In this document: positions 13,993-24,853 of the stretch, piece after piece
How the letters are laid out: every line of letters begins with the position of its first letter
How positions within the stretch are numbered: the first letter of the stretch is position 1
NCBI GenBank assembly: GCA_000827495.1
Contig: KN817642.1
Span: 43,566-107,565, forward strand
DNA: 64,000 nt
From: Hypholoma sublateritium FD-334 SS-4
Lineage: Eukaryota; Basidiomycota; Agaricomycetes; Agaricales; Strophariaceae
Direction of reading: 5' to 3'
Translations under genes and position numbers: made by a program
Notes under the pieces: model-generated
Databases searched by the model: none
Seen by the model: only the letters and a program-made list of their open reading frames with translations
What the model was told of the DNA's origin: nothing

Positions 13993-15534
13993 CTAAGTAT
14001 ATCGGTGACCCCTTTCGTCAACCATGCTAATGTCTATGTCAATCTGAGGGCGCAGTTCCGCAAGCGAAGTAAAATACGTAGCCAAATAGCGTTCAGCGTT
14101 TTCCTCGAACAGGCGTTGCTCCTGTCCTGCTTCGTCCTTCCCGTGGAACGGAGACTCGGGCCCCCTGATGACGAATGATATCTTGACGTTGCGCAGCTGT
14201 GGGCCGAACTCGCGCTTCCCGAGAAAGTCCGCAAGCTCTGTGCAACCGTGGCCTCGTAGGACGATGGAAACGGACTGCGATGACTTTGTCGCTCCGAAGA
14301 GCACCTCTATGTCGAGGTCGCGGAGTTGTGTGTGTATCGTGGCCAATGCGAGCAGATCGGCCACGCGTCCGCCGCCAGAGCGCCGCACGCGCGTTAAACG
14401 TTCAGCAAACGTGTAGCGGATTCTGAGTGTGGTGAGATGTGGGCTGCTGCAGGTGAATATGTGTCTGGCAATATCGACCGAGGAGTCCATTGACCGCGTG
14501 TAGTTGGATGCTTTGAGAGTAATTTGCAGTATTTCTATAGTCGTTGCCTGTTTGACAATCCCTACCAAGCCTGTGATATCTTTGGACACATAGATTTCCA
14601 CCTTTAACACCTTGAGGAGAGGGGTCGTGGCACGCGTACCGGGTCGCTGTACTGCAGATGCGCCAAAAAGATTATATGATCCAGTAAATAATAGAGCAGA
14701 GTAATCATCGACATCCAAGGTCTCTAGGTTTGTAAACATCTTCGATAGATATGTTTGCGTTTCCGCATTGCCAGGATGGCCTGAGGGTGGGGGATTATGA
14801 CCGTCAAAATCGGGATGGTCTCGGGAATCGAATTCGCTGCGTCTCCATATCAGCGCTTTAATTTCGTTATTCATTACGATGGACCGAGGGAGATTGTGTA
14901 GCCCGATTAAGCGCAGAGAATTTATGTTTGGCGACCTACAGACTGCTTCAACGACATCGGTGAGGCCGACGGGGAGGTCGTTCCAAAGAACGGTGGAGGC
15001 TGTGGGGGCGACAAGCGATAATGCATAGTTTGTTGTTTTCGTGATGTTCTCCGATTCTTTGAAATATATCCTTTGCAGTATTTTAACAACAGTGCCGACG
15101 TCAAGCCAAGTTGTGAGCTGGCCATGTTCAGACTGTAGATCGATAGAGAGGGTAAGTCCGTACACATGGTGGGAGATTGCTAAATCCTCTGGCCAGAATG
15201 TTTGGAGAATGAGACGCTCAAGTACAGGATGGCGCAGGGTGTGTGCAGCGGAGAAGGAAGATAAGTGAAGAGTGACATGCGAGAAACGGCGTTTGTTGGC
15301 ACGACTGCGGAATGAATGAGAGACGAGAGCGAGGGCAGAGAAGATGGGCAGGCGCTGTAGTTGGGCTTGGCTGACTCGGGGATTCGAAAGCTCTGGAATG
15401 TTGTCGATGATGAGGTCGATGAGTTCTGGGGGAAGGCACACGGAAGATTCGTGCATTTCAGTCCCTCTTCCTCGCTGGATTGCAGCAGACGATTTGGGAA
15501 GTTGGATTGGGTCATACTCTTGAACCGACCCCAT
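13993..15534 (-). CDS. F-box-like protein with variable C-terminal region
   Basis: An intronless frame of 513 residues from ATG at 15534; the codon before it is TTG and I do not count it. The F-box-like segment is near residues 30-75 (CLPPELIDLIIDNIPEL ... FSALALVSHSFRSRANKRRF), with the Pro-Pro-Glu-Leu start and the Ser-His-Ser-Phe-Arg end typical of basidiomycete F-box proteins. The rest looks like weak leucine-rich, hydrophobic/charged repeats (LRLIGLHNLP..., LKVLKVEIYV..., LRIRYTF...). F-box proteins link substrates to SCF ubiquitin ligase through Skp1. This is one member of a family that is strongly expanded in Agaricomycetes, and its substrate cannot be told. Confidence 0.8.
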   Translation of the reverse strand: MGSVQEYDPIQLPKSSAAIQRGRGTEMHESSVCLPPELIDLIIDNIPELSNPRVSQAQLQRLPIFSALALVSHSFRSRANKRRFSHVTLHLSSFSAAHTLRHPVLERLILQTFWPEDLAISHHVYGLTLSIDLQSEHGQLTTWLDVGTVVKILQRIYFKESENITKTTNYALSLVAPTASTVLWNDLPVGLTDVVEAVCRSPNINSLRLIGLHNLPRSIVMNNEIKALIWRRSEFDSRDHPDFDGHNPPPSGHPGNAETQTYLSKMFTNLETLDVDDYSALLFTGSYNLFGASAVQRPGTRATTPLLKVLKVEIYVSKDITGLVGIVKQATTIEILQITLKASNYTRSMDSSVDIARHIFTCSSPHLTTLRIRYTFAERLTRVRRSGGGRVADLLALATIHTQLRDLDIEVLFGATKSSQSVSIVLRGHGCTELADFLGKREFGPQLRNVKISFVIRGPESPFHGKDEAGQEQRLFEENAERYLATYFTSLAELRPQIDIDISMVDERGHRYT

Positions 15535-16034
15535 CAAGATTCAAGACCCCCCCCCGGCATCTGCCGTACGGAGCCCCGACAGGAACCGAACTTTTCCGGC
15601 CGATCAAGTTCGGGAGATTCGGCAATTGGCATTCGTGAGCTGCTCAGTGAAATCCAAGCGACTCGTTAAATCGTTATAAAAATAAGATGAGGGGCGCAAG
15701 CCTTTCTCATCGAAGTCTGTCTCCACCGGACGAATGATGAAGCAATGATCATTCAATCATGAGAAATCCACTGGGAGCACCGTTGACGTTGTGTAAGAAT
15801 TAAAATGTCAAACTGATGCTTACTTTTATTAGGTCAATTGCATAAATGACATATGTGTACCCATAAATCATGAAAATTAAGTTCTTCGTAATTCTGTACC
15901 TCTCTACTTCATTTACAAATATATTTTTCTATGCCTTTGCTGTACACCAAAAATTGTTTCAAAAACAGAAAGAAAAACTTGTTTGTTTCAAAGAAACGGG
16001 ACATCGCCGATCGAACGGCTCGATGGTCGCGTCT
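15535..16034. other. Intergenic, 0.5 kb, AT-rich
   Basis: Between the F-box promoter side and the 3' end of the TPR gene. It includes an AT-rich block at 15780-15990 with A runs. No gene seen. Confidence 0.5.
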
Positions 16035-17107
16035 TCAGATAGCGGCTTTGGCCTGCGCTGCGACCAGGCGCATTTCTTTGTTCATCATCTCTCGCGCAGC
16101 CTTCTCGCACACCCCTCCATTGATGCAGACAGGCTGTGCAAAATCGACCACCTGGGGATCAGAGAGGTGGATGTAGGAAGCGGGGGTATGGACGAGGCTA
16201 ACGGCGCGCGCAGGGCAGTTCCAGCATGTCCAGGGGTGCAGCTTCATCACCTCGCTGTGGTGCTTCTTGACAAGGTTGGCGAGGAAGATCCTCGTCTGCA
16301 TCTCCGGGGGGTCTGTTGTGCATAGCGCGGCGGGCACCATATCATATCTAATGATGGGCGTCGCGATATTGAAGACTCGTATCTCGTAGCGGAGCTGGTA
16401 TCCGTGGGGCTTACCATTCGTGGGGTGGTGAACTGGACCCCGCGCATGGTGTGGGAAATGTGCCACAGACGGCGGAGACGCGCTCTGCCCCGCCGCCTGC
16501 TCGCGGCTGATGATACCACCAAGGATTCTGGTGTAGAGGGATGTCTCTGCTAACTTTGGCTGACCGCCAATGAGCTCGCGGTATCTCTCCATTTCCTGCA
16601 TCGCATCTCCGTACCTCCCAAGTTCGCAGTAGCAGCGTGCGAGCCGAAAGTGGGCCTTCTGCGTGAGCGCGAGGCCGTCACATGTGTCTATGTGAACCCG
16701 TATGACCTCTTGAAGGTCGGGGACAGCGTCTTGGTAGCGACCTACGACAATGAAGGGGTGATTCGAATTTGATTCGAAGGAGTAAAATAAGAGTTGGTCT
16801 TGAACGAGGCATATATTGTTTAGAAAAGCTCACCGAGCTCAATTGAGCACGCCGCTCTATTGCACTGCACGATTCGGACAAGGAGGGTCGGCATATTCTG
16901 CGTGAACTGGTTCAGTATGGTGCTGTATATCGAGGCGGCACCGAAGTAATCATTGCAAGAATACATTCGGTTCGCAGCTGCTTTCATCTGAAGAACAATC
17001 GCTGGGCAAAGAGCATCGGGGAAGTGAGGTAAGTAAAGGCGGCATCTCAACGGCAATCTGACAGACGTACTGGGAGCATGTACTTCATCCCGTGTAATAG
17101 CTGCCAT
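16035..17107 (-). CDS. TPR-containing protein with Cys-containing C-terminal domain
   Basis: Starts at ATG 17107. Tetratricopeptide-like helices are visible: MKAAANRMYSCNDYFGAASI and VRIVQCNRAACSIELGRYQD, then AHFRLARCYCELGRYGDAMQ. The C-terminal part has WTCWNCPARAVSLVHTPASY and ends with CINGGVCEKAAREMMNKEM. The spaced Cys residues (CWNC ... C ... C) might bind zinc, but this is not a standard MYND pattern. At least one clear intron splits the TPR region (donor GTGAGC at about 16837, acceptor near 16743). A possible first intron after residue 14 is optional because the frame stays open. The stop is TGA at 16035-16037. The function is unknown; TPRs suggest a protein-interaction role. Confidence 0.72.
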
Positions 17108-17487
17108 TAGGGATTCGATGTGTTAGCTTGCTTGTAATAGGTCAAGGGGGGACCCCCAAAGCCTACTAGTACGACATTATTATAGGGTATGTCCCCAGTG
17201 CGGTGCATATCGTGTATATCGGTCCGATCCGATGTGATTTTTAGATCGACCTCGCATCAGGCGTAAGTCCTCCTGAACCTACTTAGGTCCGACTTAAGCG
17301 ATGTCGCATCCAGTGCGATCCCTTCTACCTTTTTCCACTTCCTTCTATCTATTGGGACTTTTATTAGATGCACGAGGCGCACACATAAATATCGCGGTAC
17401 GCGACGGCCGCGGATTTCCAAATGTCAGAGGCTCCCAAAAATCTAGTTACAAGCAATACGGAGGAGTAAATGAGATACTATATGATA
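17108..17487. other. Intergenic, 0.4 kb
   Basis: Promoter side of the TPR gene and 3' side of the next F-box gene. No feature beyond short frames. Confidence 0.5.
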
Positions 17488-18978
17488 TTACGAACTTTGA
17501 GAGCCCGATGATTCGCTCCCGTTTCTTCCGTGAACCTCTATGCCCGCGTCAACAAGCCTTGTATAAAGGGGTGAAAACGGAGAGGGCGAAGCCTGCCTGA
17601 CGAACTCAACGACCACATTTCTCATGGGGGAAACAGGTCCCGCGCGGCTGCGCGAAGCTACAACGGTGAGAACCGCTTCGCCGTCCATATCTTGACAGTG
17701 AAGCTCGTCAAGCTGGGGGCATAAGAATTCCAGATCATTCTGGGGGATCAAAAGTGAAAGCAGGTCGTTAGCGACGTCGAAAAGTCCCAGTCTTTTGAGC
17801 GATATCAATCTGCGGAGAAACGAAGCGAACGTAGGCTCGCTGCACCGTACGTTATGTATTTCGAGCTTTCGAAGCTGATGCATGGGGAGTCTGTTCGGCG
17901 GTCGAATGGCGCTGCTAAGAGAAGAGGGCGTGGACGAGAGCCATTGGATAAAAGAACTGCCGTCTTGTAGGTCACCCGGATTGACGACCCTTGATATGTC
18001 TTCCAACACGAGTTCAGACAAAGACGGAAAGTCGAACAGCGACAGCAGCTGGAGGGAATATGGAATGTCTAGAAATCCGAAGGAAAGCCGCTGAAGGTAC
18101 TGCAGGCGTAGATGCCCAGCGTTCGGGATAGTTCTCGAATTATCAAAAATAGGACCCCAGCCGAAAATCGCAAGATGCGATAAGCGAGGAGATGAATGGA
18201 ATATTGCTTCAAACTGCGATAGGGTGGGCATGACGTCACGCGCATGGAATTTGAGCTGCAGCTCGGAAAGATTGCGCAGCGAAGGTTGTTCCCAGTCGAT
18301 GTGGACGCCGATCAACGACACGGACCTGAGGCTGGGAAGGAGAATTCCACCGAAAAAGGGGAGTGGTTGCCGAAGTGCCACTGGATGGAAACTGTGGCCC
18401 TGGGCAGCGAGATATAGATTACACCGCGAGAGGGCGAGGGTTTCCAGCGCTGGTGCTGCCTTCACATGTCGCGTGTACCAAAGAAAAGTGAAGATCGGCG
18501 ACCAGGTGTCCGCTAAGAGATCAAACTGCCGCCAACGCATGACGTGGACCAAAAATAAGCGCATTATCGGTTCCATCTCTTGCCACCGAAAGGAATGTGC
18601 ATCCTCGACCCAATTCCAAGCTGGATCGCGAAAATCGAGGAAAATGTCGAGTGGGTAGGTTCCCGATCGCTCTAGGCAGGCCACGACGTAAGCTAAGTGG
18701 TGGGGGGACACTGGGAACGTGAGGACGATGCGTCCCCATAGAATTCCGTTTGATAAAGCGACCATGCGCCACCTAGAACAGACATGTGAAAGGATGGATG
18801 TCGCGATGGGATGGTTGACATGATCGTTGGCAGCGAGGTGTAAGATGTGCAACAGAAGTTCATCTGGGACATTGTCCATGGGCGATTTCTGTCTTGTAGA
18901 CGGACGTCGACGAAATATTCGTCGGGAACGTGGGGCATATGTAGAAAGAAAACCAATCACACGATCAGTGAGCTTCAT
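17488..18978 (-). CDS. F-box protein (basidiomycete type)
   Basis: An intronless frame of about 496 residues. I start it at the first in-frame ATG (18978); the open frame runs further up but begins with TTG. The F-box starts near residue 34: MDNVPDELLLHILHLA ... ILSHVCSRWRMVALSNGILW, a textbook basidiomycete F-box with the Cys-Ser-Arg-Trp-Arg core. It is followed by a long leucine-rich region (LRSVSLIGVHIDWEQPSL, LRNLSELQLKFH, LSHLAIFGWGP) that probably forms an LRR-like substrate arm. Expected partner Skp1 in an SCF ubiquitin ligase. With the gene at 13993-15534 it brackets the TPR gene on the same strand. The two F-box proteins do not look like recent duplicates. Confidence 0.85.
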   Translation of the reverse strand: MKLTDRVIGFLSTYAPRSRRIFRRRPSTRQKSPMDNVPDELLLHILHLAANDHVNHPIATSILSHVCSRWRMVALSNGILWGRIVLTFPVSPHHLAYVVACLERSGTYPLDIFLDFRDPAWNWVEDAHSFRWQEMEPIMRLFLVHVMRWRQFDLLADTWSPIFTFLWYTRHVKAAPALETLALSRCNLYLAAQGHSFHPVALRQPLPFFGGILLPSLRSVSLIGVHIDWEQPSLRNLSELQLKFHARDVMPTLSQFEAIFHSSPRLSHLAIFGWGPIFDNSRTIPNAGHLRLQYLQRLSFGFLDIPYSLQLLSLFDFPSLSELVLEDISRVVNPGDLQDGSSFIQWLSSTPSSLSSAIRPPNRLPMHQLRKLEIHNVRCSEPTFASFLRRLISLKRLGLFDVANDLLSLLIPQNDLEFLCPQLDELHCQDMDGEAVLTVVASRSRAGPVSPMRNVVVEFVRQASPSPFSPLYTRLVDAGIEVHGRNGSESSGSQSS

Positions 18979-21900
18979 TCCAAAGAACTTCGAGCTTGAA
19001 ATGCATATATTAATTGAGGCCAATTCAATCGGGTGTTTCAAGCATCAATACGCACATGAAGGAGAAGCAAGATTGAGCTCCGTGCGTTCCTAGATAGGCT
19101 TGCAAAGCCGATGGGCCACACAGGAAGAGAATTCCGACTGCGACCTATGTAAGTTATCCAGAGAAAGTGAGTAAGTCGTCGGTAGTCTGTCGCAACCGTC
19201 ATGAGCACTGTATCCACCAAACCCGCCAACACGTGTCAGAGTACAAAAAATGGTATACGCACGGTCCACAAAAAGGCGAAAGAAATAAAGATACCTCCAC
19301 CGACGGCGCCTTTCATGCAAAGTAGAGAAGTGGGCCCTTGTTCCAAAATGCAACCCAGGGAGTGATTGCATTATATAGGCAGCCTCGTGCCCTATGCGTG
19401 GAAGCTAGTAGATCCCCAAGCATGGAATGAGGCGGCCGATTTATTGAATTTTGAAGCACGAAAAGTATCCGCTCGGCTGCCTTGTTCTTCATTGGGGAAG
19501 CCCCCAATAAGTGTCGGTCCTCGAGGCGGCTGTAAACAATCAGCAGTGCGCGCCATTTCCGGTTTCAGACATAATCGAGACAAATCTCCTTATCGCGTTA
19601 ATTGTGGGTGATGTCGGAGTGAATCATGCAGGTTGTGCTCACACTTTGTCCCAAGAATGAGAATCGCTGAGCCGAGTGCGCCATTGGTCGTAGACTTGTC
19701 CGGTCATACGTATGATGACGATGAAACAGATGATAGAGCGTCAGATAATAGCAATTAGATTGGAGGATTTGCACAATGTAAGACTGGTGGATAAGATTTG
19801 GCAGTTTCCATTTTGACTGATGTACCCTTCGAGGAACCATTCATGAAACGGACAGATGCATGCACAGCGTCGGCAGATACGGGTTAAGTCATGCGTAGAA
19901 GAGATACAGGCCCTCGAAATAGCGTAGTTCCGTAGACCAACGTGCCAACGCCATTGAATCCAGAAGTTGAACGGTACTGAAAGTGATGGAAACTGGGGAC
20001 CGGGGATAAGACCACGTCGGCCAGGTATCCAGGTACAGAGATTAACGTGCTCCATCATCGCATCATCGACAGATAAGAGCCCACAGCAAGATACACAGGC
20101 CCACTATTCATGGATGGATAGGTGAGCAATTCGAGGAATACAATGTGTACGCGGGGTTGAATGTTGAAAATTAATTAACTGCCGCGCCTTCGACCACCGG
20201 CTGTAACCGGTTTTTCATCCGAACATAGGCGACAGTTGAATACGAGGAATAGCCTAGATTTCGAAACTTCTGCAAGGTTCGCACTAGGTAGACACATGAC
20301 AGAAGTGATGCGCATCGAGCGTCAGACGCTAAAATGTCGAACGGTAGGTGTTGAAGCGCTAGGCGATGTATGTTTGAGCATTGAATCTTGAAGGCTGAAA
20401 CACTGAATAGTTCAAGGTCGCTCCCGCGGCGAAGAATCTGCAGAGTTCCAGAGGATCGATCCGGTGAAAGTCGAACCAACAAGAGAATAAGGTGAAAACA
20501 AGCGCGGCCTTTTTTGGCTGAGAATTGAGGGCATGTTTAATCGGAGACTAGGCGGAGCTCAAATCCCGGGGTGACTCAACTTCTCAAGCTCAAGGCCAAC
20601 CATCGAATCTACCACTCTTAACCTTACACCGACTCCTCCGACTGAAGGCTCTGCAAGCTCAGTACCTTTTCCCCCTGGACGTAGGAAATCATTGTATCCG
20701 GCTCTAGCTTACCCCATGGGACCGCACCTCCAATGTTGCTCAGTGTTCTGCCTTGGTTCTGCCTGAAACTCCAACCAACGATCGATCGATGGCGCACGCT
20801 CCGGGGACGTTGCTGAGCAACGGAGGCCCCGTCGGCCATGACATTGTGGGGCGATCGTTCAACTCCTGTGGGGCTAGGGCTTTGCTTTCTTTGGATACTG
20901 AAGCTGAACCTTGAAGACTGAATGGTACGCATGAATGCTCGGGCGGAAGTATATACTGGCGCACGCGCAGGGAGCGATCGGTCGTTTACCGCCATCCGGT
21001 GGTCCGAAGGTTGGTGTCGGGGCTCTGTTCGTGGATTTTGTCGATGGTCTCTCTAGTGCTGTGCGATAGGCCCGGGGACAGGCTGTAGACTGCGCCTCAA
21101 CGTCAACTGTCACCACTATTTATACTAACCCTGGTAGCATACGCCAGGTCATTCCCCCTGCGGAATCGTCCATGGGACTTGAAAACTATGTGGGGCACAG
21201 ACTGGTATGTATGGGCCATTTATGTGAATCCTGGATTTATAACGATATCCGCGACCTTGCCTCCTTGCGCGCTTATATGGCGCGTGTATCCGATTTCTGA
21301 TCTCCGGCCCCTCGGTTTGGTAAGAGGCTTCAAGTTTCCTGTCTACTTCAGCAGGGTAGACTAACTCGCCTCATGTATACAGGGGGCTAATCACGTCAAG
21401 TAAATGGAATGGCAGTAACGAGTACGTCCAATACCTGGCTCTACATATGCAAATATCCGCTCAAGTACGTTTAGTAGTCGTACTTAGTCCCTGCGACAGC
21501 TTAAATATTTACGTGCACAGATGCAATTTATGCCTGATGTCCTCACCCGACTTGGGTGCAAGTTCCGCCCCTCGCAGCTTCTTTATCGCCTCGGGGGTGG
21601 AAAGGGCGGACGGGCAACATCACGCGGGCCCGCGAGTACGATATCCCCGCTTCGCTGGCGTCGTGGCGCTCGATCTGGGGATAAGCGCACAGCGTGGGGT
21701 CACTTGTGTTGGCCGCAGGTGGGGCGTGGGCGCCGCGTACGCCTTGCCGTGTGCGCGTGCGTGGTGTTGCGGGCCACGATGCAGCCCCGTGTGTGTACGG
21801 CTCACACGACGGGCTGCTCTTGGAAGACGAAGGCGGACGGCCGTCAAGGCTATCACTGAGGTTTGCTATTTAAGGAGCTTCCATGTAACCGACTCGCCCC

Positions 21901-22450
21901 AATCCATTTCTAGGGTGGACATGGGTATGGTGGGGTGGCCATTTGGAGGAATCTACGAACCGGAGACAAACCGGCGAGGGTTTTCTATTCAGTCATTTTC
22001 CCTGTTCATTTTCCACGATTTCTGACAAATTCTGAGCCGTCTGTTCGGATCAAAGGTCGTGGATCCATACATTCCACAGACGTTCCCCTTCATTGGGCTT
22101 TGCTGACCATTTGCGAGGATTACTACCTCTTTCGAAAGCGGGGCTTCCCGTGGATCTGAAATGACGAGCGCTAAAGCATTTGGCGCTTGGTTGGCGCGCA
22201 GTACCTGAATGCACACCAGCGGGCGTTATAATTACTCCATACACGTGATGATCGAGAAGATGTAAGTGTCGTGCGAAAATAAAAATGCCCGATCTCTTCT
22301 GCTGTACCTTGACCCATTTTACCTATATGTTTGCTGCTGGACCAGTTTTCTTCGTTATTTTATCTCTTTGATACCACCACCCCCCGTCTGTCGCTTCACC
22401 ACTCCCGACGCTCTTTGTCGACCCGCGATATACCCCTGTTTGTATTCCTT
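18979..22450. other. Gene-poor 3.5 kb, no gene supported
   Basis: No recognisable domain on either strand. Open frames at 20624-20995 (minus), 20874-21116 (minus) and 21447-22025 (plus) lack family features, and the last sits over a locally GC-rich patch (about 21540-21860) that inflates frame length. The final 150 bases are the likely promoter of the BTB gene, with a pyrimidine-rich stretch (22340-22400). Confidence 0.5.
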
Positions 22451-23471
22451 ATGACCAACTTCGCCACGGCCACCACCGAGCCCGCGCGCGACGAGGCTGC
22501 GCCCGTCCAGGACCTCTGGTTCGACGATGGGAATCTCATCCTCCAAGCCGAGAACTCGTTGTTCCGCATCTACAGAGGCCTGCTCAGCGCTCGCTCGTCC
22601 GTCTTCAAAGACATGCTCGCATTCCCACCCCCGGAGGGCGGGAATCCCATGATGGATGGTTGCCACATCGTCACTGTGCACGACTCGGCGAAGGACATGG
22701 GTTTCTTTCTCAGAGCTGTTTTCGACTCCAGGTATGTCTGTTCTATACAATTTTTTTAATTCCAGTCCTAACACCGACGGCTATAGCTATTTTGAGCCAC
22801 CACCGTCACCGACGGAGCTGCCCATCGTCGGGGCCGTCCTGCGGCTGAGCCTCAAGTACGACGTCCCATATCTACACCGGCGCGCACTGGACCACCTCTC
22901 CACCACATTCCCTTTGACGCTTGATGGCTGGAAGCAGCGCGATGCACTGCGCACCATCCCACCCGTCGACAACACCCCTTTTGCTGCCTTCCTCATTGCG
23001 CGCGAGTTCGACCTCCCATGGCTGCTCCCCGCCATCCTCTACTGCATCAGCAGCCACCCGTTCGAAAAGACGCTCGATTCTGCGTCGTGGTGCGACGAGG
23101 AGATCTCGCTCTGCTGGCCGGACAAGCGCATGGCGATCGTCGGCCGGCAGAAACTGATCGCGATGCAGCACCAGAGTGCGCTGACACTCGCAAAACTCTC
23201 AAGCGCAAAGTCCGAAGACTGCACGGGCACCGCATGTTCGGACACGCGGCAGCACTGCGCGGACGTATTGAGCGGGTGGGATATGGCCGGTTTCCTGGAC
23301 TACTTCGAGGACCACACGGATATGTGCGAGGACCTTTGTCAACCGTGCTGTGCCGCGTTCAAAGAGCTCTGTGCGTCCAAAAGCGAGGAGATGTGGACAG
23401 ATCTACCAGTTATGTTCGGTCTCGCCAACTGGGAACAACTCGAGCGTATGCGTGTCCAAGCGCTCGAGTAG
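22451..23471 (+). CDS. BTB/POZ domain protein
   Basis: Starts MTNFATATTEPARDEA at ATG 22451. The BTB fold follows: LWFDDGNLILQAENSLFRIY, RGLLSARSSVFKDML, then HDSAKDMGFFLRAVFDS, an intron at about 22732-22786, and YFEPPPSPTELPIVGAVLRL with LKYDVPYLHRRALDHL. This is the standard basidiomycete BTB arrangement. The C-terminal half (FLIAREFDLPWLLPAILYCI, Cys-rich region, GLANWEQLERMRVQALE) is also usual for the family. An alternative acceptor would leave a 33-base intron, so I prefer 22786. About 322 residues. BTB proteins often recruit Cullin-3 ligases or self-associate; the specific role is unknown. Confidence 0.88.
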
Positions 23472-24853
23472 TTATCTCTTTTCTTTTCTTTCGCAGGCTG
23501 TCATTTCGTGGGGCTTTTGTGCTTATACTGCTCTTTCATTTTTCGTTCTCCCCTTCCTTGTTGCTGTTGATAGTTCTCGTTTCCGTCTTGTAGATTGGTC
23601 GCCACTTTGTTGCTCGTGGTGCGCCGTGTTGTATTATTGACTTGTAACCTGCATTTCCTTCTTCGTGTCCATATTACGCGCATTACTACATAGAATTACA
23701 TAGAATGCATACTCTTCGCATCTGCATATACTCAATTGAATCTGTTGATACTAAATCCTATTCCATACTGATGCCACAGCCGGAGGGATAGACTCGCCGT
23801 CTAGCCACCTCCTAACTGGGCAATAACCTTCCCGTCGTTCTCGGTCAGCTGTTGCAGCGGTTTGGCAGCGGTGCAACATTTTTACGTTGCACGAACGCCA
23901 TTTGTAGGCCTATTATCCACGCGGGATCCGTGTCTCCCCGTTCGGGAAAGGTAGCATTATACGTAGGAAGTGTGGCGTGGATGCACCGTGCAACGCAATT
24001 TTCTGTGCGCAATACCTTCTTGTGGCAGACTAGCATCACCGTAGCGGGCAGGAGGGAGCATGACATTGATATACGATCATGCCGGCGCACTGCCGCAGCG
24101 AGACCTGTTCGTCGTCCTAAGTAGTACAGAAAGGGACCAAGTGGGACGTTTTCCTATATGGAGACTCGGGGGATTCTAAGGAGCTTCTGAGGATGGAATG
24201 GACCCTGTATGGACTCATGAGAGGATGACAATACATAGCTGCACGTCACCGGCTATTTTCGACATTGTGCGCCGAGGAGAATTGATTGACTCGTTTAAGC
24301 TCGTTCCTTTCTTTTACTGTTGTGAGAGAAGGGCGCAATATGAATGGTGGACTGGGAAATCCGGATTGGTAGATTTGTGACCGTTTCACGTTCAACGACA
24401 GTGCTCGAATTCAAATATTGCTTCAGACCACTTGACCAGCACCGTGTCAGTAAAAGCATTGATCGGAATAACCGCCACCACGGATATAGCAGTTAGCAGT
24501 TAGAGCTTTTTAGCTCTTTAGTGCTGCAAATTCAACGCTTTAGCATTGCCAACGCTGAGAAAGGCTCTGAGGCGCGAGCTTGATATATACGCAGACGAAA
24601 CATCCTTTAAATAGCCTCAGAGTTGCTCAGATATGCGCAACAATAGCGTCACAAACTCATACTTGTCTCTTGCGAGACAGGAGAGCGGACTTCGATAATA
24701 TACTAAGCGTGTCATCATCACCGAGGCTGACTACACGTCCTACCTTCAGAACATTATAAAGTTGGGCAATATTGAATTCCATTGATCCTACTCGCACACT
24801 CGCACAAGCGGCCCTTTCTCCCTCTTCCCTCTTCCCTACCGTATCTGTATAAA
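23472..24853. other. Intergenic, 1.4 kb
   Basis: Starts with a T-rich 3' UTR (23475-23640). The rest contains the promoter of the permease gene, with a pyrimidine-rich tract CCCTCTTCCCTCTTCCC just before its ATG (about 24817-24838). No gene recognised. Confidence 0.5.

Noticed and set aside
17488..19041. Upstream start of the second F-box gene at 19041
   Set aside because: The first codon there is TTG; the first in-frame ATG is at 18978.
20624..21116. Two overlapping minus-strand frames as a gene
   Set aside because: Low-complexity reading without family resemblance; no supporting splice structure.
21447..22025. 192-codon plus-strand frame as a gene
   Set aside because: It lies over a local GC-rich patch, has several equally long competing frames, and shows no domain, signal or intron logic.
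22732..22764. Short 33-base intron in the BTB gene
   Set aside because: Too short for a fungal spliceosomal intron; the acceptor at 22786 gives a normal 55-base intron and also keeps frame.
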